A stretch of DNA of 64,000 bases from Drosophila persimilis (GCF_003286085.1 NW_020825322.1:62001-126000), one strand, 5' to 3'. Positions 52,416-62,745 are shown, counted from the first letter of the stretch. Program-made: numbers and translations. The notes: a model not told the origin generated them from the letters alone.

Positions 52416-53358
52416 TTATGGCCTTTGAATTCCCCTAGAACCATATAGATGGAATACCCATGTTTTCTTAATGTGTAAAGTTCGTTCTACTCGAAGTAGC
52501 AGTTTTTTCTCAGTGTAGGGAGGAGAGTTTTTGCCCAGGATGTTTCCTTCAGTGCGTATATGCTTTGAGAGTGCATTTTGGAAGAGGTGTTCGGTTGGGA
52601 GGAGGAATAGGTGGAGGAATTCTCCGAATTTCGCATTAGACACACATTCAAACTGTTAATGCGTTCGTCTCTCTTCCACCATTGTCTCTATCTCTCTCTC
52701 TCTCTCTCTCTTTACCCTGGCAGAGGAAAACTTTGAAAACTCATTCAGTGTCATGTAGATTTTTCGTATTTTTACTTGTGCCCCCTCCCCCTGCCCCCAC
52801 CCCCACGACAAAAAATAATTGTTGCCTAACTTTTTGCCCAAGCTCATAAAACTGTGCCCGTGCCTCCAAGCCTCGTGCTCCTGCTCCTTTCTGGACCCAT
52901 TATTCGGGATCCTCTACTCCCGGGCCCCATTATCCGTGGCACCCCCTCCCCCTGGCACCCTGCTGGCACCTCCAAGCCAGGCAGTGGCATTTTAAAACTA
53001 TTGTTCATTTCAAGCATCAAGAAACTTCTCAAATTGTTGCTGAAGCGCTGTCGAAACTTTTTAATTTTGACGCCCTGGCAGGTGGTGTGTAGCCCTGACC
53101 CACTGTCACTGCCATGCCATGCCAGGCCAGGCCAGGCCAGAGCTGCGCTACCTCCTTAAGAGATGAAATGGGGAATCACTTAGAGGGAATCACTTCTGTA
53201 AGAATAGACCGTGGCTAAGGGCCTTAGGATTGCCCAAAAATTCCGTCCCTATTCCCAAATAATAATATGCGATCACTTTTTCTACCATCATTGGACGGAG
53301 CGGATATGGAGAGAAGAAAGTAATTGAATTCATTTTGGATTCGGTGGAAAGCCACATG
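52416..53358. other. Non-coding stretch
   Basis: No gene is supported. A TC tract lies near 52691-52712 and GGCCA/GGCAC-type short repeats at about 52920-52975 and 53113-53142. Confidence 0.45.
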
Positions 53359-53600
53359 ATTAACAGAGTCTGTAGAGTGAACAGAGAGTAGCAGACTCTG
53401 TAGAGTTAACAGAGAGTAGCAGAGTCTGTAGAGTTAACAGAGAATAACCGAGCCGAGTCTGTAGAGTGAACAGAGAGTAGCAGAGTCTGTAGAGTGAACA
53501 GAGAGTAACCTAGTCTGTAGAGTTAACAGAGAGTAGCAGACTCTGTAGAGTTAACAGAAAGTAACCGAGTCTTTAGACTTAACAGAGTGTGAACAGAGGG
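53359..53600. repeat. TAACAGAG minisatellite, locus 2
   Basis: About eight degenerate units of roughly 28-32 bp alternate GTTAACAGAGAGTAGCAGA with CTCTGTAGA or GTCTGTAGA. The left flank CGGTGGAAAGCC matches the 14.0 kb locus. The right flank at 53605-53643 contains TGCCGGATTCTCTCTCAAG, which recurs with one change at about 57002-57020 just upstream of cluster E. This links the minisatellite and the dyad clusters into one repeat family. Confidence 0.75.
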
Positions 53601-55263
53601 CCAAGCCTCACCTCATTCTGTGCCGGATTCTCTCTCAAGCCATAATTACTTATTGTTTTAATTTTTTTAGAGTGCCCTTCAGGTCCCTGGAATATTCGAA
53701 TAATTTCTGTGGAAAAACAAGTAAGCACATGTCTGCCCATTGCCTTTTAATCAATCGATTCCAAGTTAATGTCGCTTAATGTACGTATCGATGAGACACT
53801 GATACAATCTGAGCTCTAATCTCATTTGGCATGGTATTTCGTGCTTCACGCACATTGCTCATACGCACCATTAGCATTAGGCAAAGAGGAAGGCACGAGA
53901 GCGAGAGCGAGCCATTACCACTGAGTCCCCCATTGAGACACTGGTGCGACCCAGACCGGGCATCGCCTTTGATTCAATTAACTTTGTTTATCGCGCATAA
54001 TGCATGGATTATCAATATCAATTGACGTCAATTTCGGTAACGGGGGGGGTGGACCAAGGAATCTTAGCAGAGTCGTCTGCACGGGAAAAATGTTTGGACA
54101 GCATTTTGTGCTGAGGCATTGAAAAGTTTTCCCCTGTTAATGCCCTTACAAGAGGGTATGCGGAATCAAAGGTTCTCCCATCTTGCCTGGCATGTTCTTC
54201 CTTTCTGATTGAATTTGAAGGGTATCTGGAGCTTCGTTTATCGGCTTATTATCCCACTTTATGCGGCTATTCGGTTGTGGCTGTGGCTGTGGCAGCGGCA
54301 ATGGCATTTCAATTAAATCCTCCCCCATCTAATTGAATTGAATGGAAATTGAATTGAACACTGAACCATAGTCCATGTGTATCTGTGTATCTGTGTGCCA
54401 CTTAAAGCTGACCCTGTGACCCATTAAAGGCTCACTCTTCTCCCTCTGCCCCTCTCTCTAGCCAGGATCTTCTGCTGCTGCTGCCACTTGTCCTTAGTTT
54501 TGTTGCAAGACGAAAGGGCACAAAACCCAAGTTATTTTAATTTCAGCTTAAGACAAGGATGAAGTTGATTGGTGCTGACGGGGCCAAACAGACAGACAGA
54601 GAGGGAGAGAGAGAGAACTTTTTATATGGCTTTAATTGCCACACACTCAGATAATTAAAAAGTTTTCTCACCGCGCTGTAAAGTGAAAAAATCTTTGCCA
54701 TATTCCCCCATCTTTAATATCAGGAAGTGTTCCACTTAGGTTCATGGCTGGAAAAAAAGGCTGAGGGGGGCGGCACGGATGGGTGGGATCAGGGTGAGGT
54801 GTGGGGGGGAAATAAGGGGTATGGAAATCAGGATGAGGCAATGTCTTTACAGGGATTAACGTGGTGAAGTCGTCGTCGTCGTTGTAGTCGTCTCCACCAA
54901 CTTGCCACAATTTATGCATTATTATTTGCCTCTCGCTTTGGCTGTTGTGGTTCCTGCCGCTGTTGAACATGTCATTCTTTGCACTTGTTTTCCCAGGGTG
55001 CCTTCAGGTATGCCAGACATCAGTGGCCCCTGGCAGACATTTATACTATTTGAGTGGCAACACAGCACTCGCCGACACCCAAAAGGCCCCACCATAGATG
55101 AGGCATTTCGTCACCAATTAGTATTGCATTATTATTGGACAGCACTGTACTCAACCACAAACCCTGAGCGGAATGCAGCACAGTGCGTGCCTTTCGTATG
55201 TGGTGGGGGGCCCATGGGGCCCAATTTATTCACGAATATCAAGTGCAAGGCGCAAACTTTGTC
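53601..55263. other. Non-coding stretch
   Basis: No gene is supported. The 53.60-53.70 kb segment is the shared flank of the repeat family. Elsewhere GA-rich and T-rich runs occur (about 54600-54620). A 155-codon plus frame beginning at 54902 has no domain and also contains the duplicated 33-bp block described next. Confidence 0.4.
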
Positions 55264-55296
55264 CCAAGACGTGACCATAATTGTGTGGTTGCCAAG
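55264..55296. repeat. 33-bp exact duplication, copy 1
   Basis: This 33-bp block, containing GTGACCATAATTGTGTGG, recurs exactly at 57543-57575 in the same orientation. It is not low complexity, so identity over this length is not expected by chance. The flanks show weaker similarity. It is either a remnant of a local duplication or a repeated regulatory element. Confidence 0.8.
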
Positions 55297-55499
55297 CAAT
55301 TTTCCCACTTTCGTGGCTGGCGGCTGGTGGCTGCTGGCTGCTGCCTGCTTAAGGGACGAAGAATATTGATGTCAGTTTCCACCTGTGGTTGCAGACGCCT
55401 CCGGTGTGTGCAGGCACCTTCTACGGGTGAGGTTCTATCTGCGGGTCCCTTAGTCTCTCTTCTGTTTAGATCGTCTTAAGAAGGCCTTAAGAGCGCAGT

Positions 55500-55640
55500 T
55501 AGAGAGCGGTAACAGTGGGAAGCGGTAACAGTGGGAAGCGATAACAGTGGGAAGCGGTAACAGTGGGAAGCGGTAACAGTGGGAAGCGGTAACAGGCTGT
55601 TAGGACGGGGCTGTTAACAGCGCTGTTGCTCTGTTAACCT
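55500..55640. repeat. TAACAG/CTGTTA dyad cluster D with an internal 16-bp array
   Basis: AGCGGTAACAGTGGGA is repeated in tandem about six times (one unit reads AGCGATAACAGTGGGA) and is followed by GCGGTAACAGGCTGTTAGG, then CTGTTAACAGCGCTGTTGCT and CTGTTAACC. The internal expansion shows that the TAACAG half-unit can amplify in place. AACAGCGCTGTT is a perfect 12-bp palindrome. Confidence 0.8.
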
Positions 55641-57110
55641 CCCCCGATTCGAATGCATTCAAATGGCTATGAATTTGTACATTTTTCGACTCATCATTAT
55701 TAATTATAGAAGTCCCCAAAAAACCCTTTGGTTTGTGGCTACTCCAGGGTATCTCCCAGTCGAGGGACGTGCCGAAATGGTCCCATTTCGTTATGGCCGA
55801 GCCGCCCACCTCCGCGAAAAAGGCTTCGGAATGAGAGAGAAGCAAAAGTCATTTGGCCAAGGTTCACATAATCAAGGCATCTCTCTCTGTCTCTCTCTCT
55901 CTGTCGCTGTCACTTGCCATCTCCCTCCCCCCTTTGTCTCTATTTATGTCTATTCTTATCTCATTCCCAGCTTATTCTCTCGCTCTGATTTCGACACATC
56001 AGCGACGACGACGACCGCGTTGGCAGAACGTCGGCAGAATGTAATTTGCTTTATGGCTTTGTAACCGTTACTTTTCATGTACACACACATACATACATAT
56101 GTACATATGTCTATCTCTTACTCAATCTCATACCAGCTCTATCCCTCTCCCTCTCTCTCTCTCTAGCACTCTGTCAATTGCGTTTTCGTTGCAAAACAAA
56201 TTTATGCAGCACTTCGTCACGTCAGGGCTTATTATTGTTAAAGATTCTGCATTGCATTTCCTGGCATTTCCACAAAATAAGTTTTAATTAAAATTAAAAT
56301 CAAAATCTGTCTACAACTCCAGCTGTCTTTCTCTCTCTCTCTCTCTTTCGCTCGCTCTGCAAAATGTTTACTAATTTGCATTGCATCTTAAGACAGTTTG
56401 CACCTTTGGCATTCTTAATGGGCATTACAACACCTTTCCAGGATGCCAACGATGCGTTTAAGGACTTGACTCCCCTATCCCTATCCCCTATCTCCTCTCC
56501 CACCCCATGCCACTGTGTTGCTCGTTTGGATTGTGAAGTTTTTGGGGGCACGGGGGCTGAAACATTTTATTGCCTTCATATTTTCCATGTCCTGGATGTC
56601 CTGGATGTCCCGGACTTCTGTCATAAATTGCACAAACCTTGCACAAATGAACCGTACACTAGAGTTAGGTCAGAGGAAGACACAGCACAGCTACAGGAAG
56701 CAGGGGGACAAGAGAGATGGAGATAGAGCCACAAAGAGGAAGAGAGGCAGAGAGGGAGAGAAGGGTAGAGAGATAGGGCAGACTTTGGGGATACACACCG
56801 AGGCGCATACATAATTTGAATAACTCACAAAAATGCACATTTATCGCATAATTCTGTCGTACATCAGGACGGGCAAGGACACACACACACACGCACGCAG
56901 GACCCTGCCACCCGCATCCCTGTACCATCTTTATCTTAAGAGAGACAGGGATAGAGAGAGTAGGAGAAGAGCCAAACCTCAGCGATCGAGGCCAAACATT
57001 CGCTGCCGGATACTCTCTCAAGGCACACTCAATATTTGTCAATCATTTTTAAAGTTCGAGCACTGTGGTGATGTGGAAGCTGTGGTTCCTTCAGACCTTA
57101 CAGATCCCTG
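55641..57110. other. Non-coding stretch
   Basis: No gene is supported. It holds CT tracts (about 55881-55905, 56148-56165, 56329-56347), a CA tract near 56880-56893 and, at about 56970-57050, the flank that it shares with the 53.6 kb minisatellite. Confidence 0.45.
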
Positions 57111-57200
57111 TACGGTAACAGTGCGTGCGCTGTAACTGGTCGCAGTAACAGGCTGTAACAGTAACAGCACTGTTAATCTGTTGCTGTCGAGCTGCTGCTG
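57111..57200. repeat. TAACAG/CTGTTA dyad cluster E
   Basis: ACGGTAACAGTGCGTGCGCT is followed by GTAACTGG, GCAGTAACAGGCTGTAACAG, TAACAGCACTGTTAATCTG and TTGCTG. The order of opposed hexamers is the same as in the other clusters. Confidence 0.7.
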
Positions 57201-57542
57201 CCCGACGGTCGTTATCATTTGCTTTGGACACAATCTCAAAAGACCTGTACTACGACATGTAAAAAGATTGAATCGTCAGCATAACCACTTCAAAGGAATA
57301 TGCTCAACCGCAATTCATTTTAATGGGAAAATAGATATTCTGCAGCGTCCGTTCTCTTCATATCTTACTGCTAATTAGTGCCTGGCACATACGTCATAGC
57401 CGGGAATGCATTAAGTAGCCGCACAGTAGGTGCATTTGTTATGTGGTCACCCAGAAGGAGAATTATAATACGTACGCATCCATGAGTGTATTCATGTAAT
57501 CGTGAATAGCAAGTGGTTGATGCCAGAAGCAGACCTTGGGCT

Positions 57543-57575
57543 CCAAGACGTGACCATAATTGTGTGGTTGCCAAG
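57543..57575. repeat. 33-bp exact duplication, copy 2
   Basis: Identical to 55264-55296, with an offset of 2279 bp and the same orientation. A looser match continues a few bases to the right (AACTTTGCCATTTTC against CAATTTTCCCACTTTC). Confidence 0.8.
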
Positions 57576-58186
57576 AACTTTGCCATTTTCGGACCACGAC
57601 AGGGTTGTCAGAATCAGAATCAGATTCAGGACTCAGGATTCAGGATTCAGTGGGTACATGGCATGTCCCGTCCATCATTTCGGTGGGTGTGCTCCTTCTG
57701 CTCTTGTATTCCTCCTTCAGCTTGAGGTTTCTCTCTGGACTCAATGGTTTGTACATGGCCTACAACACAACTCATGACAAAATCATTACAAGCATTTGGA
57801 ATAGTTATCGTTCTATATATCCATCCCCACATGCACATACATATACTCGTATCCCGAGACCTCTAGCTGCTCTTTCGTGCTGGTGCTGGTGCTGGTGCTG
57901 CTTTTGCCGCTGCCTGCTTTTGCTCTAGGAAACGGCAAAAGCTGTAAAAAATTTGCATTTTTATAACAACTTAAGTCAGCAGACGACGACTTTACTTTTC
58001 CGAGCACTTGAACTGGTTTTTCCTTTCCTTTCCCGTCCCCGTCCCCGTCCCCTTCCCCCATACAAAGTTTTGCATGCGTGTTGCTCTCCCACTCGACCTG
58101 ACCCTACTTCGCCCCGCATTCCTTCCCTGCATATCAGCATATCTAAACTATATAGTATATATACTCGCTCCCCTACATATACCATC

Positions 58187-58217
<31 letters not shown>

Positions 58218-59094
58218 TTTATAATAGCAGTTATATTTATGAACTAGAAAAAAAAGGAAAAGAAAAAGGAAACGCTGTACCAAAAAGAGCCAGCAAAAAT
58301 TGTGTCCATTTTGCAATTTGCCGCCGGCGCGGTGCACACCAGGCAAAGTGGTTGCAAGTGGGAGGAGCGGCAGGAGCCGGACAAGGTGGCGCTGGGATAA
58401 GTGGAGACATATGGAGCTTGGAGCATGGAGATGCGACTTAAACGAGAGCTGGGAACCCTGCCCTCAATGGAAGTTCCTTTTGCAGGGATATCCCCAAGTA
58501 CAAATTCTCTGATAAATCTGAGGAGTTCCATAATTGGGAAGTCCTTAAAGATACAAAGATAGTTCCAGGTTGAGGTATCCATGTAGAATCTTGCAAAGAA
58601 TCCCATAGAATGTAATCACCTGTTGGCACCACTTGCAATTTTTGCCAAGAAATCAGAAATTCTATATGAATTGGTATTAGAATTGAATTGCAATTCCCTA
58701 AACAACTGAACATCCAGTGGAATCAATTAAAAACGAGTCTTACGTTGAACAACTGCGAATCCGAAAGGAAAGGGCCAGCAATCGTTCTTTCCTTTTCTAC
58801 AGAGCGACCAGTACTGCATAAGATTCTAGTATCGAGTACCTTCACTTGGAATATATGAAGTTGTAATACACGTAATGATGAGGATAATGTGGAACACGAG
58901 AAACATTTTATTCAGTTTATAGACTTTCCAAAAAGGTTTGAGATGAGAGCTTAAAAAATACCAAATTAGGTTCAATAAACATAATTTACACACAAGACTG
59001 GAGGCTGTCATTTGCTAAAAAAGAAGGTACAAAAACTAGTTGTTAAAGTCCGAAAATCGATCGATTCATATATGCCTTTGCAAGTACCGGCGAA
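57576..59094. other. Non-coding stretch
   Basis: No gene is supported. It holds ATTCAGG units (about 57620-57650), GCTGGT units (about 57880-57900) and a (TG)n at about 58188-58215. The part from 58.5 to 59.1 kb is AT-rich and featureless. Confidence 0.45.
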
Positions 59095-59205
59095 CAGCTC
59101 TAACATGAACTGTTATGTTAACATTGAGGCTGCTCTACCAGCGGCCTGTTAGCACCAACAGTGTGCTGTTAATGCTTACCCCTGCTGTTAACTGTGCAGG
59201 TCGCT
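59095..59205. repeat. TAACAG/CTGTTA dyad cluster F
   Basis: CTCTAACATGAACTGTTATG, GTTAAC, GCGGCCTGTTAGCACCAACA, GTGTGCTGTTAATG and GCTGTTAACTG occur within 110 bp. This is the most diverged member and the last toward the right. Confidence 0.6.
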
Positions 59206-59444
59206 TTCTGCTTTTTATGTTCGCCTGGTAATAAAATATCGAAAAACATCGTTATGGCATCGTTTGGTGGCGCTATTTGTGCCTTTGATTGTGGCCCTAA
59301 AAGTGTGATTTAACAAAAACGAAACGAGGGAATATTTGGAATACATTTTCTCTGTATCGGGCACATTGTCTACGCGAGTCTAGCCGTCTTAAGCAATCTT
59401 TCGCAATGTCGCAACCAAACAAAAAAAAAACATAAGCCTCGAAT

Positions 59445-59660
59445 CCGAAAATCAAGGAGTTAGACGGCGCGGCGTCTAAGCCAGCAACGGAAGAGGCGGC
59501 AATTGGCGTTTTCGAGAGAAAAGTTCTTCCGAGTATTTATGGACCCTTTCGCTCCCTAAAGAATCACCAACTGTATGAGCTGTACGGGAGCCAAGCGTAG
59601 AAAAGTTCAGCGGCTAAAATAGGTGTAACCGGTTAATCGTTGGGCTATAAACATATCGGA
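59445..59660 (+). mobile_element. Relic of a non-LTR retrotransposon reverse transcriptase
   Basis: A plus frame from 59451 reads VFERKVLPSIYGPFRS and then NHQLYELYG before a stop at 59598. A shift to another frame continues EPSVEKFSG, a stop, and then NRLIVGL. This is the order of the well-known C-terminal region of many animal non-LTR retrotransposon polymerases (FERKxLRxIxGP, then NxELYxLY, then RLxWLGH). The catalytic palm with the YxDD box is not present here. The fragment carries at least two stops and one frameshift, so it is a dead remnant. It has no target-site duplication or poly(A) tail that I can delimit. Confidence 0.65.
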
Positions 59661-59766
59661 CCAAAGAACAGAAAGAATACGAATATAAACTAAATTCCTT
59701 GTAATTCCCAAGCCACACCAAAGCACTTCAATTCCATTTCCCCTAGGCAGCGGGCAAAATGTTTCC

Positions 59767-59792
59767 AGAGAGAGAGAGAGAGAGAGAGAGAG
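59767..59792. repeat. (GA)n microsatellite
   Basis: An uninterrupted GA tract of about 13 units. Confidence 0.85.
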
Positions 59793-60990
59793 GTAGAGAA
59801 TTTCACACAAAACCCCCTTGAAATATGCAACAGCCGTCGTCCTGTCCGCTGGACAGGATGGAAATAACTTGATGCGGACGCATGTAGACACTGCTAATGC
59901 GCATTGTATGCGATAAGTTCCCAGGACCCAGATCCGCCTCCTTCCCCCCTTCCCCCCTTCCCCCCATGCCCTACTGCTCTAACGTCTATCCCGGACTCTT
60001 TCTCTGCCTGACCCCATGGACAACTTCCGACGTCTTCATCGTGGGACAGTGGTTGGGTTTCCAAGCCGAAATGTAAATGCTCGGCCAATCCGTAGTTTTG
60101 TTGTGGGACGCAAGCCACTGTGCTGCTGTGCCACTGTGCCGTCTGCCAGTGTCGTCAACGATATGTGAAGTTTGCCTTCCGCTTGTCGCTGCACATGTTA
60201 GCCCTTGGCCCCGACTACCAGTTGCCAGTCTCCTTCCTGGTCTGCAGTCCGCTTGTCGCACGACCAACACAAATTACCATCGTTGAGCAGAAGCACCACT
60301 AACAAGTAGCCAGAGAAGGAGGAGACGGAGACGGAGAAGCAGAAGGAGAATGGAGCTGAAGCCGGTGCTGCTGGTGTATTGTCCGTTTTTGAGTGAGAGA
60401 GTGATGATGAAAAACGGGCTCTTGATGTTTGTCCCTGCAACGTTAAAGGGGCTGCTCCTCCTGCTGCTACTTCTCCGTCATTTGTTTAAATAATTCACCG
60501 AGACGAGACGAGACGAGACGCCGGGTTCTGGCTCTGCATATCGAGGCTTGTCCGGGGTTTCAGACGCTTTGCGCTCACATGCATACATATGAAGGGAGCT
60601 CGCTCTTCATCTCTGTCGCTGGCAGGGATAGGTCGGGGCGTAGCGGGTCGGTAGTCGGTAAAGTGCGTTTTAGTATGCATGCTGCAATTTCTATATGACC
60701 ATGCCGCTGCAATTGCTTGCTTGCATGCATATTTTATCCCTACCTCTAGCCCTTTTCTTGCCTTGGCCTTTTTTCTTGGCTTATTCCAACTGCAATTTGG
60801 ATCTGTTGCTGCAGCTGCTCGCATTTTTTATGGCTGTGCTGGCTGGGCGCAACATGTTGGTCATTTGCCGCATACGTAATCGTGCCACAAATCTCTTGAT
60901 GGCGCTGAAATTATGTCAATTTAGTGTGAGAGAGTATCAAACTCAAAGGGGCTGATTTTCAAATTTAAATTCAAATTTTAAATATCATCA
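59793..60990. other. Non-coding stretch
   Basis: No gene is supported. CCCCTT units (about 59943-59965) and GAGAC units (about 60500-60520) are the only structured elements noted. Confidence 0.4.
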
Positions 60991-61123
60991 ATAGATCCGC
61001 AAAGCGCTGCCAGATCGATAGGAAAAGGTGTGTCCTGATTAAATGGCAGCGCTGGTCAATAGCGATCGTCGATATATCCGAAAAGCGTTGCCAGATCGAT
61101 GGGAAAAGGAATGATCTCTGATT
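60991..61123. repeat. Imperfect tandem duplication of about 50 bp
   Basis: Positions 60991-61040 and 61072-61123 align over their whole length with few changes (TCCGCAAAGCGCTGCCAGATCGAT against TCCGAAAAGCGTTGCCAGATCGAT, quoted only to show the changes at two positions). Both copies contain the near-DRE word GATCGAT. GGCAGCGCTGG, resembling promoter Motif 7, lies between them. The pair may be a duplicated promoter-type element. Confidence 0.6.
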
Positions 61124-61596
61124 TCCGTTAAACTTCAAACGTTTCTTCAGGAAATAATTAAGGAGTTGGCACTTTTTTTTTTTGGGGATGCCGAATGGTA
61201 AAGGCAATTTGGAAAAGTGAACATCTGAAGTTTGAATTTGAACGTTTCTTTCTGTTTGTTCGGAATGGTCGCAGGCAGTGCTGCCAACTTTTCAACAGAA
61301 AAAGCTGTTATTAAAGTGTTATTTAATATGTTCTTTACTGTATTTCTCTTGTAGCTCTGCTGGATAAGCCTCAGATTCGAATTCGCACGACATAGTCCTC
61401 GCAATCACGCATACATATATGTATAATTATTAGGCACTTCAGACCAGAATTTCCCAAGTCTTCGCAAGCAGTTCCTGTATATCTAAATACTAATTAGTAA
61501 TATTCTTTCACTGACAATAAATCTTTACCTTTTTCATAGAATGCTATTGGTCCTGCTACTAACCGCACAGTACATGCCGCAAAGGAACTTCCTGGA

Positions 61597-61719
61597 TTAG
61601 ATCGCAGGGGCTTCAGCTCTGGCGTTCAGATAACGCCGCGTCATCACCAATAGGGAAAGCAAAGGAACAGCAAATGCAGCAAGGAAAACGTACGTGATCT
61701 TACTCTGGGCGTAAGTCAT
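61597..61719 (-). CDS. Candidate 40-residue membrane microprotein
   Basis: The frame from ATG at 61719 to TAA encodes 40 residues. It has a short polar start (MTYAQSKIT), one hydrophobic helix (about residues 10-25, FLAAFAVPLLSLLV) and a basic flank MTRRYLNAR, the layout of a single-pass membrane microprotein. Codon use is compatible with coding. It lies 18 nt beyond the stop at 61737 of the last open frame of the neighbouring minus-strand gene, so it could be its downstream cistron or an alternatively spliced last exon (an AG occurs at codon 5-6). I do not recognise a family. Such short frames often arise by chance. Confidence 0.35.
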   Translation of the reverse strand: MTYAQSKITYVFLAAFAVPLLSLLVMTRRYLNARAEAPAI

Positions 61720-61736
61720 TGGCTCTCTCTCTATTT

Positions 61737-62532
61737 AAAATAGACGTTTTATCAGGGGGAACACCTTCTCTTCTTTACAATTATAACGTAAAAACAAAGC
61801 TTTATTGCCAATATATAGTACTGACGCTACTGGAGCATCTAGTCTAGCCAAAACATATTCAATTCGCATCAAGGGGCGCATCAAGGTGCCGCACTGTCTT
61901 GCCACCTCGTAGCTGCGCAACTGCAAGCAGCTCTTCGTCCAACTCGACTTTGTCGAGCTCCAAATGGGAAACTTCAATGGTAAGGAATATATAACGAAAT
62001 GAGCCAATGTCTTACATTCGCTTAATTGGTGCTCGATTAAGGGCAAGCGCCTTGAGCACCTCGTTGAGCTTCTTCATGGGCTCCACCTTCTGCTGCATCT
62101 GAGAAGGAAGGAAGTGCGAGGTCCGGAAAGTGTATAGCCTAGTTTAATGGTGGTGCCCAAGGTCTGGAAGAGGCCATCAAACGCATGCCGGCTGTCGTTA
62201 GAAGTCAAAGGTCGCACAGGATCCTGTAGGACAGGAAGCAGGTGAAACAACGTTATAAAACTGGAGCATTGTATGTTGCAGAGCTGCACGAGGAACTTGC
62301 CGCGCCTTACATCCCAGTTGGCTGGGCCACATGGTCGATCTTCTGGAGCGTCATCTTGGTGCTCAGTGAGCGTCTCCTTTTTGGCGAGCTTCTCTGCCTG
62401 GTCCTGGCATTTCGACCGTCACGAGCAGCAGGACGGAGGTCCGCATCGCTTGCACTCTGCAGAAAGTGGGACGAGCTTTAATCGGTTTAATCTTGAAACG
62501 CGCGCCGTACGCGGCAAATGCCACATACCCAT
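61737..62532 (-). pseudogene. Multi-exon gene with in-frame TGA and lost splice donor; likely mitochondrial protein
   Basis: Segments in order: 62532-62311, 62223-62143, 62098-62016 and 61957-61737. The first intron (87 nt) has GTAAGG and CCTACAG; the third (58 nt) has GTAAGA and TTTGGAG. The N terminus MGMWHLPRTARVSRLNRLKL looks like a mitochondrial presequence, followed by CKRCGPPSCC and a charged part ending PCGPANWD. Exon 2 reads SRHAFDGLFQTLGTTIK and exon 3 MQQKVEPMKKLNEVLKAL. Codon 38 is TGA (62421-62419), consistent with a CGA to TGA change. The second intron would be only 44 nt and begins CT instead of GT. Either this is a recent pseudogene, the bases are errors, or TGA is read through. 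The extent of the last exon is uncertain. I do not recognise the family. Confidence 0.4.
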
Positions 62533-62695
62533 GAGTTGCTACTGTAAGTCTCTTTAACGAAGCTAGCCGCAGGAGGTGATTGGATCCGCGGGATTGACTG
62601 GAAGGATATATTGTATTATGGTTTTTCTCCTCCGTTGCACAGATAATTGTATTTTTTTATTTTTATTGCCGCGAAAAAATTATACTGTTGGCACT

Positions 62696-62745
62696 GCCAT
62701 CTATCGATTACCTCTCGATAGTAGCATATCGTTGCTATCGAGCTC
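62696..62745 (-). promoter_or_regulatory. DRE-like promoter cluster upstream of the minus-strand gene
   Basis: Within 50 bp lie TATCGATT (7 of 8 bases of the DREF site TATCGATA), CTCGATAG, ATATCG and CTATCGAG. It is about 170-210 bp upstream of the ATG of the minus-strand gene. DREF sites mark housekeeping-type fly promoters. Activity is inferred. Confidence 0.5.
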
